From: Symbiodinium microadriaticum
Lineage: Eukaryota > Sar > Dinophyceae > Suessiales > Symbiodiniaceae
Reading direction: 5' to 3'
Length of the DNA stretch: 64,000 bases
NCBI GenBank assembly: GCA_001939145.1
Contig: LSRX01000349.1
Coordinates: 61,307 to 125,306, forward strand
Shown here: piece by piece, positions 1-11,454 of the stretch
Layout: the number at the start of each line of letters is the position of its first letter
Position numbering within the stretch: position 1 is the first letter of the stretch
Made by a program: the position numbers and the translations under genes
The notes under the pieces: generated by a model
The model's input: only the letters and a program-made list of their open reading frames with translations
What the model was told of the DNA's origin: nothing
Database searches by the model: none

Positions 1-1970
1 CAATAGCCTCATGCAATGACAACATGGAAGGAAACGAAGTTCCGGTTGAGGCTGGATCACGATACCTCTCGCCAAGCCGAGCTTTCGACCTGTGGACGCC
101 TGGCGGGCTAGCGATGCAGGGGTTCTGTCCATGAGGAAAAATTGCAGCCCTTCGGACCATGCCATACGGCGGAACAAGTAAGTTCAAGCCTTGGATATGA
201 CGAGTGATGCTCCATGCTTTCCATGCTTTTGGCAAGGGGGCTTGGGCTTGAGGGTACATGTCCTTTGCATGCCTGCTATGTCTTCATGGCATTTCCAGCC
301 TTACCTTTTCTCAGCAAGGAACTGCCGCCAAGCTGTACCTTACGCGACAGCGAGATGGGGGGTGCTCGAGAATTTGTCCGCACGCATTTCATCCAGCAGC
401 CTGGGCTGACGATACAGGGCTCTTGAACGTCCTTGCCGGCAGACGAAGCTGAATCCTGCATGCAGCCGAACCAAGGTTGGCCGTGCTGACCAATCATCAG
501 CACCTCGTCGTGCAAGGAAATTTTCAACAATGGGAGCCCTGGCAAAGTGTTGCGCTAAGGAATGGGCGCGACACGCACATTCGCCAAATCAAGGTCGGAG
601 ATCTGTCGGAGATCCTTCAGAGACTCTCGATCGCTGAGCCTCTGCCAGGTGCTGGGTCCCCGCAGTGCGACGCGCTCCAGTGCGGATGCGCCTAGGGAGG
701 TCGGACTGAGGGGACTGGTGGTTTTTAGATTCTGGCATGTGCCATGGCTCGTGTTGAACTTCCCAGGCGTGCCCTCTCAAACTTCAGACCCGTGAGCTGC
801 AGCAGTTCGCGAGCATTCGGTGAGGGAAACAGGCTCGCAGGGCTGTGGATGTCGACCCCACGAGTTCAGCCGAGCTGCTTCCCATTGCCCTCACCCAAAC
901 CTTACCCTCAGTCTCGCTTGCATGAGCGTTCAACTCCTCTCTCGTCTCTCGCTCGATGGAGCACTCAACCCAAGTGCAGCCGATGTTCAGGGAATATCCT
1001 GTAGAAATGCTCGATATTATCGTAATGATTCGAGCGAACTCTGATCGAAGAAGCGCCAGGGCCGACGACAGTGCATAGCTGCGGGGAAACGCGAACTCTG
1101 GTGTGGACCTGCGTTGCAATGCATGCCTGCTCAGCCTGCTCAAGAGCAAGAGGCACAGCTCCGCCATGAGCAACTATGACCAACGAGCCCCCAAGTAGCA
1201 GCCCGACCCGAGATCCTCGCTGAGTATATCCATCATGTGCCCGAAGATTGCACAGATGCAAGAGTCCATTGCTGCAGGCACGTAAGCTTCACCCTGGCCG
1301 ACACAAGTTCAGAGTGCCACAGCACAGCAACCATCCAGCCCTGCCAGATGGCTCCAAGCAACAGAACAGATGCCTTGCAGCTTCAGATTCCGGTGCCGCC
1401 CTAGCTGCTAGCTGTTTTAAACAGCCGAGCGATCCATGGGCAACGTCGTGCTGGCATGATTGTAGGAGAATATGGGACATCGTGTGCCACCGAGTGCAGT
1501 GTAGCAACATCGAGAAGATGGAAGTTCCTTCTCCAAACCAGTTGCAGGTAATTTATCCACTGTGGGCGGAATGTCCGATGCTGACAAGGATGGTCGTTGC
1601 AGGCCAGTTCATGATGACTACAGTGCCACCTGCTGAAAGAACAAAACAGATGCACGAACATGACCAGTGCATGTGTTTGGCAAAGGATATCCTGTGATGT
1701 CCTTCGTGGTCCTCATGATCGCGTCGGCTTCGGAGACCTCTGCCTGGCTTGTGGACGGTCTCTTTCACTGCAGCATAGAAGCTCGCCTGCACGGCTTCGA
1801 GCACTCGGTCAGGTTGTGGAGCATTGTTCCCCAATTCTTCATCCTGTAGGAGGTTCCTGTGCCAGTCAGATTCTCTCCAATCGAATGTTCCACAAAGGTG
1901 CGATGGTCAACGCGTATTAGCTTTGTCTACTGGTCGGTCTACCATACGCTAGCGCAAACATGGGTGCCTC

Positions 1971-1972
<2 letters not shown>

Positions 1973-2001
<29 letters not shown>
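1973..2001. repeat. (TG)n microsatellite
   Basis: Uninterrupted TG dinucleotide run of about 29 bases. Similar shorter GT runs lie at 3,481-3,501, 5,023-5,047 and 6,770-6,789, so four occur in the first 7 kb. Confidence 0.95.
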
Positions 2002-5000
2002 CTTCATGAATATGCACATTCAGCACTGTACCGGACCGTTTGTTTCGGCTTCACGGCCGGGAGCGACGAAGTCATAGGGCACGTAACAAGCTAATAATGC
2101 AATCTGTGATTTGGGTTGGGTGGACTGGACTTTGCATCCTCGCAGACTTGGACTCACACTCGAATTGGCTTGCCTGTCAAGGCCAATCTGATGGAACTGA
2201 AGCCGGAAGCCCAGTGTTTCTATAAATGTAGGTCCAGAGGGTGAACTTGGCACGTAACTCCTGATACTTTAATTTCTGCTTAAGCTCTGAGGTTATGGAC
2301 GCTGCTTTGGGGTCCCTTCTATGTTGAGCTTTCGAGTGGCATGGCTTTTGTCATGATCCTCTTTGAGCACCATGGCGTGAAATGCTCTTCTTATCAAGAG
2401 CCTGATGCATCGCATGCCGTAGATTCATGTGGGAGAGCATGAACATTTTGAGAGGTGCATGCGGGATGTCTGCTGATGTCCCTTTTTTGCCATTGCAGTT
2501 CCTTCACGGCTCCTGGTTAGGATGTACATGGCAATGAGCCACTTCCCCGCACAAGAGAAGGACCGGCTTGCTGAAGATGCTTTTAATGGACGGCACAGCA
2601 TTGTTCCGGCAGGAGATGGGATCGACGACCTTCCTGCTCTGGATGTTTCTGATCAACACTCTCACAAGAAGCCCGCCTGCAGTGTGAATCCTCGAATTTC
2701 TGTGTTCCATCAAACTGCCAAAGGCTTAGTCTGCCTTCCAACCATTGGTTGAATGGATAGATCAATGGCAGACATCTATTCATCTATTCTATTGGTCTTT
2801 GTTCGCTCTGAAGTTGCAGTCATGAGGCATAGGTGTCGTCAAGTTCGGAACCGGAACTGCTATGGCACGGATCGCGACTGCGAGACACTGTGTTCCAGAC
2901 CTGTGTCAATTCAGGTCTGCTTTATCTGCCAGTTATGTCGCTTGGCAAAACTTGGCCCAAAGCTTGCGCCCTGTGTGCGGCCTGGAAGCTGAGGTTTTGC
3001 CTTGGCATGTACTACCACATGCAGCCGTACTATTACCACCAGAGTTTGCGTGGGTATGAGGCTCGGACTCCCGACAGGTGTTGAAAATCGAGAATTCCCA
3101 TACTTGAGTCGCGCCACGCACACGGGCAAGCACTTCGGCATGCATACCCTGTGAAAGTCGTCAGCTGCTGCTTAGTGTCAGGACGGTACTTAGATTGGCT
3201 GCACCGTGGGATTGTGGTGACAGGGTCGGCCAATCAGTCCAGCGTTTGTATCACTCATTAAGGGTTCTGAACGCATTGTGTTCGGCACCCGGCCTTGTGC
3301 TCAATGTTGCGAGTGTTGTCGCAGCCATTTCATGCACAGCTTTGTTCATCGGAAGTTGGCCAGAGCCAGTCGGGAAAAGTGATCAGGTTGTCCTAGTCTT
3401 TAGCATCGTGTTTGTTCAGGATTGTGGAGGTGGGCTAGCAGCATGCTAGTTGCAGGGCTTACAAGTTATCACTTCACGGTTGTGCGTGTGTGTGTGTGTG
3501 TTGGCAATCGTTGATAATCGTGGTTTCACTCTCGATGAAAAACTCATCGTTCACAAGCAATCTCTTGAGTCTGATGTGTGCTTACTGTTGTTGGCTTTCG
3601 ACACCACATGTCGCTCTGCTACACCACCCAACAACAGTTCGTTTCACAATCGAGGCAGAGACAACAGCCAATGATCGGGCGCACCGATGCAGGCTCGCAC
3701 AGACGCAACAGAAGCACACCGCTGCTGAGGCTTTGGCCGATGATCATGGCCTGGGGCTTTGCGGCATAGCATCCTCTATAGCTTCGCAGAAGTGTGCAAA
3801 CTGTTGCATGGGCTGCCAGGTCTGCTTGACATTGTCGGCTCTTAGCAACCCAGACAGCTCGACGAACTTCTGGGGCCTGGTGGGAAGCCTTGGGGCGCTC
3901 CTAAAGCATCAACCCTCACATCGGATTTTCTTGCGCAAGGTCAAGATTCCGAACAGGCGTGTCGTCGGCCTTGACTGTTCAGACTAGACTAGCTTGACAA
4001 GCAGTGTTGTGGGAAACGAGAGAAATTGTTTTCGCAGGTGGTACCCCCTTGCATTAACGGGCTTTTTCATGCTCATCAACGGCAAGATCATGTGGGTCTT
4101 CCTGCCTATTTCTGCACCGTTGGCCACTCGCGATAAGCTATCGAGCCAGAACTTTCTGGTGGCGTTGGCCATCGGCTACGGCTACCCAAAGCTACGCCGG
4201 GAGCCTGGGAGAGCCGGGCAGCGGGCCGCGCAGCGGAGTGCCGCGCCAAAGCTCGCCGCTCAGCTCTGAGGCCTCGAGCGGCTGCTTCCCTCGAAAACCC
4301 GGGTGGATCGCCTCGAGCAGAAGTGCTGCAGAGGTGAGCAGAAGTGTGCACATGGCATGTGCGGTGCAGTGTTGAGCGCAGAGCCCTGAAGTCCTCAGGA
4401 GGTCGCTGCCAGCTGCTCGGAACTTCTTGGGCTTGCACCTTGGACCCGTGTGTTGTCATTTTGCCAGTCAGAGCCTTATCCAAGCCTTTGTCTTGATGCA
4501 GATCCCAGCTGCATCAACGTCTTCGTACGATCTTGATGTGCAGATTGATCGGCGTGCTCGGCCTCAGCTGCTTGCAGCGCGGACGGTGTGGAAGCTTCCG
4601 ATGTGAGCTCCGATACAGCCAGGCTACAGAAACTTCTCTGACTTCGGAAACACTGACGCCACCAACTCCACGTTTTGCTGGCCAGGTTTCCTGAAAGCAT
4701 GCTCACGGCTCTGCTTAGATATTTGGGCTGACACCACCATGCAGGATTGCGCTTGTTGGAATGCACTTGCCAGGACAGCAACGAGCGGTGCTGCAGGACA
4801 CTCGCATACGTCCAACAAGTACGGTGCAGCCGCAATTGCTGTTGCAACATGGCCTCGCCTTTTCGTTGGGGTACTTGCTCTGTGAAGAAGCTGTGAAGCT
4901 GTCCTGTGCTCCCTTCTTCCTATCTGAGAAGCGGAGGGGGCAGACTGAGGTCGACGAGTTGGTCGTGTTTCGTCGCGTTTGGAGTTGGGTCGGTCTGACA

Positions 5001-5022
5001 GATAAGAAGACTTCGTTAAGAG

Positions 5023-5047
5023 GTGTGTGTGTGTGTGTGTGTGGGTG
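5023..5047. repeat. (GT)n microsatellite
   Basis: GT dinucleotide run of about 25 bases with one G interruption near its right end. Confidence 0.9.
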
Positions 5048-6206
5048 TGAGACGTAAGTTATGTCGACAGCTGTGAGACTTCGAAAATGCTTCCGGGCAT
5101 GGGCTGAGTGCCCCGACAGGAGGCCAGTTCGTGGCGTGGCTCTCAGATAGAGCAGTCGAGAGCAGCGCGGAGCGCGGAGTCTTCGCAGCCCAGGCCTTCG
5201 GAGGCAGTGGCAACCGTCTTGGCGAGGCTCCGGCCACAGAGATGGAGGCCAGGAGCGGCCTCACAGCCGGGCAGCCCCCCGTGCCCTGAAAACAGGCGCG
5301 TCCAGCAACTGAGCCTTCCGGGCAGCCGTGACACGTCGGTTCGCCACGGCATAGCCTCAGTTTGGAAGGGTGTCGGCATATGAATTTATCCACGAATGCG
5401 AGAGCCGCATCGGAGGCAAGCGGGTCTGAAACGGGTTCCCCGTAAAATCGCCAGCAAAGATCCAATTGAAGACCCCGCCAAGGGCCGGAAATGGGTGTTG
5501 CTGGAAGACCCCAGGGACAGCTGAGGGTATGCCAAGGCCCAAGTTGCCAGAGGCCTCGACTAATCTCAGCACGAGGACGAAGTCCCCGAACTTTTCCCGT
5601 GAGAGGACTGCACCCCTTTCCGAGGGCTGTCCGTTGCTTCGATTCAAAACATGTTGGAGCATCTGAGAACTGCTTGATGGTTCGCTAAATTTGGGCATGC
5701 ATCTGCATGAAGCCTTTCTGGATTCAAGCGGTGGAGCGGGGCTTCCAACGTGAGCCCTGATGCGCAGCAGCTTCGGATGGCAAGCAGCTGTTGCTGTCGC
5801 AAGTCAGAGAGTAGGACTTGTGCGTACAGGCAGCTTTGGCAGTGCAGCCCAGGCAACAAGAGCTGTAAGCTTTGACAAACTGCAGGCACTTGCTTGTGAT
5901 GTGTGCGCTTTCGTGAGTTGTCGCATGGGATTCAGTACGAAGGCTGCCTTGCTTGAGAGGTGTAGACTATGGCAGAGGACTGGGAGATGTTCTTGTGCTG
6001 CTGTGCACTAATGTCCACTTGATATTTAGAATCCCCTTCCCCAGACCCTTCCTGAGGATGTGGGCTCTGGCCGCCAGCGTCTGTAAGGAGAGTCTCTTCA
6101 GTAAAAGGCCCCACTGGCAGCTAAAACGGCCGCTCTACACTGAACATAAATCCGGCTCTTGGGGTGTAGGCTTGGATAGGTTTATGTAAGGTGAAGCTGA
6201 GTCTGG

Positions 6207-6415
6207 GGCCTAAAGCCGAAACCCGAAGAACTGAACCCCCAAACCCTAAATCCTAAGCTACAAACCGTAGACTTGACAAGCTCGCTGACAGCCGTAGTGG
6301 CTTGCCTTGAGACTGGGTTAGGCCTTGGGATTTGGGCGTTTTAGGGTTTAGGGCTTCAGGGCTTTAGGGTTTAACGGCTTTAGCGTTTTTGGGGTTTAGG
6401 GATATACGGGTTTAC
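6207..6415. repeat. Inverted pair of degenerate telomere-like repeat blocks
   Basis: The left block (about 6,207-6,265) is rich in CCCTAAA-like words (ACCCCCAAACCCTAAATCC). The right block (about 6,335-6,415) is rich in TTTAGGG-like words (TTTTAGGGTTTAGGGCTT). They are separated by about 70 unique bases and point toward each other as an inverted repeat. TTTAGGG is the telomere repeat reported for several dinoflagellates, so these could be interstitial telomeric sequence from chromosome fusion or break repair, or simply degenerate low-complexity DNA. The transcript of this region could form a long imperfect hairpin. Confidence 0.65.
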
Positions 6416-6509
6416 GGAATGAAGAGAGCATTACCGGGCACCGGCCGCCTGTGCGACAGTCTCGACGCTTGCAAGATTTGCAGGATCGTTCGATTCAGCA
6501 AATGCAGTC

Positions 6510-6700
6510 GACGGCCACCAAGCACGCTAGCTCAGTTGAAGTGGCTGCAGGACTTAGCACACAATGAAGTGAGAAGTTGGCATCCGCTAGTTGAAAGGCT
6601 TATGCAGAGCTCGCCTGGGTTTGCCGAGAAGCTGGCCAGCTCTGCCATGAGCACGGGCCTCCCGAGGCCGTGCACGCATGTTCGTTCATGCCTGAAGTAG
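6510..6700 (+). CDS. Exon-like fragment, unknown protein
   Basis: An open frame reads as an amphipathic helical segment (STLAQLKWLQDLAHNEVRSW, then a segment rich in Leu, Glu and Ala) and stops at 6,700. It follows the telomere-like block directly. A second open piece at 7,103-7,220 starts with ATG (MGQDISALKNQVEAERELES) and looks like a coiled coil. Either could be a 5' exon of the repeat-domain/PARP gene that follows, but I found no splice junction that proves it. Confidence 0.3.
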
Positions 6701-7397
6701 CCATAGCCGTCGAACTTTCTCACTGTGCTGCGAATGCACGTGCTCGCAAGGTTAGATACCTGGTATGGCGTGTGTGTGTGTGTGTGTGTTCCGAAGCATC
6801 CACGGTGCTTCTTGACACAGGGTGGGCTCAGGCAAGGGCGACGACCGAGACAGCATGATCGCCGTGCTGCTGCCGCGTTATCGCATGCAAATGCTTGTGC
6901 CAGCAGCCCGTGAGCTTGACTCTGCTAATTTTTGTGAAATCTTCGCTTCGCCGGCCACATCCATACCTGCCATACCAGTCCATATTAGCCATGAAGTCTG
7001 CGCAATATAGTTCATGGGCGACTAAGAGGTCCTCTGCGTGCTTCAGCTCGTTGGCACAAAACGAGCGTGGTGATAGCCAGCCCCAGAGCCTGACAGCCTG
7101 CCATGGGACAAGATATAAGCGCGCTGAAGAACCAGGTGGAGGCAGAACGTGAACTGGAAAGTGACTGGCTGGCATTAGTGAGAGAACTGCGCGCGAGATG
7201 GACAATCAGTGATATAGCTTATTGGAAAGTGCCAGCAAAAGCTGTTTCGTTTTTGAACCCGAGGATCGCAGCATGCCAGCCAAATGGAGATTCTGAAACA
7301 GTTTGATCAGAGGACTCATAGTCATAGTCTCTCGCGCCTGCCGTGAATTGCAAGAAAGATCGCAACAGGTTTGTTTGCTTAGTCTTCGGCGCTGTTG

Positions 7398-10300
7398 ACA
7401 GGACAAAGGTTCCTCACTTATTGATCGAGCTTCGAAATGTGGGCTACATTGAGACCAGAGCTTAGACGTGGTGGAAGACCTCTGCTTAGGGAGACGTAGA
7501 GATAGCGGCAGCATGCGCATGCCGCCGAGGATGTGCGGCAAGAACATAGGTGGTATCTATGCCAAGCCCTCAGCACTTCTCGTGCTCATGTCTGCCCTTG
7601 GATTTGATGACGCGACAGCAAGGACAAGCTTGACAGCTTCTTCAAGACATATTTTGGTGCAACAGAGACCACGTTGGTGATGCGCAGATTTGTAGATGCC
7701 ACCTGGCTCTGACCAGCCTGCATGCGACTCCTACACATGCGTGGGCACTTTCGGAGTTTGCAAAGCTTGCGAGGGAACATCTTTCTGTGAAAAAGAGGGC
7801 TGACGGCCCGGAAAGACAGGGTAAGCAAGCTGCGTAGAAGAGCATTGCAGATATTGCAGCAGCTCGAGACTCTAAATACTCCTGTTGCTTTGCTAGTCCG
7901 GAATCCACCGAGAGCACGTTGCGTTGGGGCCTAGCCAGCATGACAGTATTTATCCGTATTCCCCTCACCCCCCCACTCAGCGTGTTGGCACCCAACCTGG
8001 CGAGCAACATTCAATGACGAGAAAGAACTCTCTTCTCGAGCTACCAGAGTTCTCTGCAAGAAAAAACATGAAACTTCCTCCGGAGTACGCAAAAAGCTTT
8101 GGGTTTACAGTAAGGAGAACAACTGCTGCGCTGGAATGGTTGGACCTCAGCTGACAATGGCACCCAAAGAGCCTTGTGACGAAGTTTGTGACAAGAGCCT
8201 GGCCTTCACTGATTGGTGGGCTTGATCTTTTCCACCTGCAGAGCTCCATGGGATCACAAGTCTCGATAAGGAATTATGTGTGCGGCACTCAGAATTCTGA
8301 TGGTTCGGTGGCCCTCAATGGCAAATTCAAAAGCCGCGGGAACGAGGGAGAAAACAACATGGGCTGCTTGGCTTCGACTGGATTGTAGTGACGTAGATGA
8401 AGGGGGACTGTGTTGAAACAGCGGTTGCCAAGCAAGCGGGCAGGCCTCATGTGCAGGGTGCCAGACACTGCCAAACTACGAGCAAAAGGAGGGCGAAGTT
8501 TGGGATGACAGGATGGTGGGTTGAACCGTTTCGAAGTTTCGAAGGCACTTGAGGCTAAAACCCAGCTAAGCTAAGGAAAGCTGGCCATGGAGGCCAGGAT
8601 GCCCTTTTTGCAACTTTTGGCTTTTGGAGGCCATGCAAATGGTATCCAGAGCATATGTTGCAAGCTGAGGTCATCAACTTTATGACCAACGAGTGTGGAT
8701 GGGGCTTACATCTGACAGATGGCGGAAATCTGGGGTACTACGGTCAGATGCGTGAGACGCAGATCAAGTTTAAGGCTCCCCATCCGCTGTAACTCGTCGG
8801 AAAAGGGCAGCTTTCTGAGCGGTCTTTTTATCCCTGTATGCCTTTCTCGCATTGACATTTTTGTCCATCTTGGCGCCTAGGAATTTGATGGCGCCCCACA
8901 TCATGATCGAGTTGAGGCGGCTTGCAATGAGTAGCAGTCGGACAGTCCTGCCAAAGCCACGCATGAAGACTTCTGAGACAGCACAGGCCTGTACCCAAGC
9001 CCTCTTCAGGTCTGTCGGGTACATAGAAGTGAATGGCTTTGATACAGACGGGATTTACGGGAAGATTGAGGACTCGCTTTGCTCTGTGCGATTGATGCAT
9101 TGCGCCAAAACCTCATTCGACATGTGCCGGACTCCCCTGCGTTTCGCAGCTGCACAGGACTTTATCAGAAAAAAGTGGGGTGGTTCGAGAACCACTGCTG
9201 ACAAAGACTACTGTGACCTCAAATTCTCCACCAGCGCCTTCAAAAAGAGAGGGACGCAGGGGGAGAACAACATGGGCATGAAGACGATGGAGCTTGTCGA
9301 CTTCATGACCAAGGAGTGCGCGTGGACACTGCTGACATGCACGGGTGGGAACTATGGGTTGACAGGGAGTATGCGAGAGCAACAGATGGTTTTCCGAAAC
9401 GCTGCCTGCCTGAATTTGCGCGAGGACCCGATAGGCCAACCCCACTGCATGTCTCACTAATGTCCAGACTGTCTAGAGTCTGGAGTCAAGAAGAGCATGC
9501 GATGCATCGAAGCTTTAAGGACGCCTTCGTGCAGCACGGCGAGCAGCATATCATGGTCGAGCTGCGAGATCAGGGCTACGTGGAAATCAACGGCTTGCAC
9601 GATGCACCGGAGGCAGCCAAGCATCTGGAGCAGTTCTATCAAAGCCAGGGCTGCAAGGCTGGAGCGCTGTCTCTCTGTCCGCCGTGTCTGTGCTCGGCCG
9701 AAGCAGCTAGACGAGGCTGTAGCGTCATTTCGCATGTCTTTGCTTGATACTGTGTCTACAGCATATTTGTCACCTACCTAAAAGCGCAAAATTCATATGT
9801 AGTTCCTGGTCTTGCGCCCGTAACCATGAAAACGGTGGTTTTCGCACGATGTCCATGTCTAGGCGGCTGCTGAGCACCCTCAGTCTTTCCTGCAGGTGTA
9901 CCAACCAGGCTTCTGGGAGTCCTCTGAGAAGACACTTATCTGCAGACGTCGCAGTCGCGTCACGGTCTTGCAGATGTTCTGGCCTTATGCTGACAGCCCG
10001 CCAAGGTACTGTGATGTGAAGTATCAAACTCCTCCGGGCTGGTTTTATCGTCAGGGAACTACAAACAATCTGGGTCCCTGAGCTGATATTCAATTGGATG
10101 CAGGGACGCTGCATCAGAAGCTTTGCAAGACGAGGCAAACGCACCATTGAAGTTGCAAGCTATCTGGGGCAGATGGGATGGATGCTGCTGCTTTGCAATG
10201 GTGGCAACATTCATGCAGGCACGGGGCAACTGTGGTCTCAAGACTGGCCTGGGTGCGGGTGTAGATGAAACTTGAAGCCTGGGCCAGGCAACAACAATTC

Positions 10301-11220
10301 AGGCATCATGCGCGAGCAGCAAGTGAAATTCACAAAGGCTCGACCAAGCGACAACCCTGCAGCCCCGCTCCTGATGATCGAGCTGCGAACGATACCGACG
10401 AGCATGCACGGCCACTATTCAGGGTTCATCGAAATAAATGGCCAGAACACAAACGGCGTGTACCAGCAGGCCGGAATGCATTGCTGCTGGAGGGCTTGCA
10501 ATCACGTTTGTAAAACTCTAGTGTGCAACTGCAGCACGTTAGTGTGCGAGAGGTCATCCAATACATGCAGCAAACGATGCTGTGCACGCCGCTGGGTCCA
10601 CAGCCGTATTGTGACTGTGCGGCAAAGTGTTTTCTTCCCGCATCTTTATGATCTTTATGAACACATGAAGTGTAGGCTTGCCTTCTCGGTTCCTGATCGA
10701 ACCTGCGTGCAGGCGACTTGCTCCTTCAATGCAACTGCTTCCGTCTCAGCCGCTTTCTTAATTCGGATGGATGTCTCAAATTGGCGATGCTCCCATCCAT
10801 GTCGTCGTAGTGGAAGCTCTGCTTTTGCTTGGCCCGTCCAGAGATTCGAGGAGAGGCCAGTACAACGTGGCACACCCGCAATGGACGCCTGAACGGCGAA
10901 AGCAACTTTGGAAGGCCCATGCTGGTGTTACACGGCTGTGTCAGATTCCTTCTCCGAGCGGCGCGAGCCGAAAGGTACACCATGAGGCTTTGTGATTTCA
11001 TGGTCGATCACCTGGGTGAGTGGGACCTGATCGTGTGCAATGGCAACAGCGTGGATACCATCTTCCGCTATGGAAAGGCCTGGTCCAGCAATGCGCCTGA
11101 AGTAGGCCATCAGACTCATGAAAGACGTGACTCCACGACGGTGTCACCTGATGCGATGCAGGACAGCACAATGAGTGTCACCGGTCGCGAGCAGCAGCTC
11201 ATCTTCAGACATCGGCCAGG
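7398..11220 (+). CDS. Tandem-repeat-domain part of a PARP-type gene (four or more units)
   Basis: At least four copies of one domain are encoded in order by small exons. Each unit has an N-terminal piece (PHIMIELRxxGYIEVNG type), a middle piece (DKDYCDLKF, then FKKRGTQGENNMG) and a C-terminal piece (TMELVDFMxxxxxWxLLxCxGGNxG, then MREQQMVFR). Unit A: 7,398-7,456, about 7,609-7,670, 8,286-8,370 and 8,652-8,780. Unit B: 8,881-8,916, 9,010-9,070 and 9,158-9,405. Unit C: 9,526-9,660, 9,905-10,079, 10,139-10,230 and 10,275-10,345. Unit D: 10,365-10,475, about 10,870-11,060 and 11,150-11,215. Unit B joins cleanly through a GC-AG intron (8,917-9,009) and a GA-AG intron (9,071-9,157). The domain function is unknown to me. 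Reading continues in the same direction into the PARP exons, so I treat both as one gene; the true start is not fixed. Confidence 0.7.
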
Positions 11221-11454
11221 CAGGTTGGAGCATACGTGTCGCATCCGAAGGCTTGTGCTCGGCCGAAGCTCGTCTCAAAACTCAGGTGGACGAAACGTGT
11301 TCATGGCTCAGGATGTGAATGTTGCGAAGCTGGGTCGTGCTCCTCTGCTGCCACCGAATTATTGGAAGGAAAGCAGCAGGCCCAAGGGATCAAAAGCCAG
11401 CATTGACTCTACTTCTGCTAGTCAAGACTTGGCAGGACAGGATCGGTCGGCCAG

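Larger units (their letters stand above)
1..6200. other. Gene-poor stretch with scattered exon-like fragments
   Basis: I could not join any gene here. Short GT microsatellites interrupt otherwise unique sequence. A few pieces look exon-like: around 4,033-4,180 (+) a frame opens after a CAG and encodes a hydrophobic stretch (WYPLALTGFFMLINGKIMWV) that could be one membrane span, and around 5,457-5,520 (+) a short charged frame (DPIEDPAKGRKWVLLEDPR). Neither has a recognisable domain or a clear partner exon. A frame at 2,522-2,752 (+) is also open but shows no family motif. The stretch may hold exons of a gene whose conserved part lies to the left of the window. Confidence 0.4.

Noticed and set aside
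3195..3449. Small membrane protein candidate
   Set aside because: The hydrophobic stretch is modest, no exon partner or family motif was found, and it is next to a GT microsatellite.
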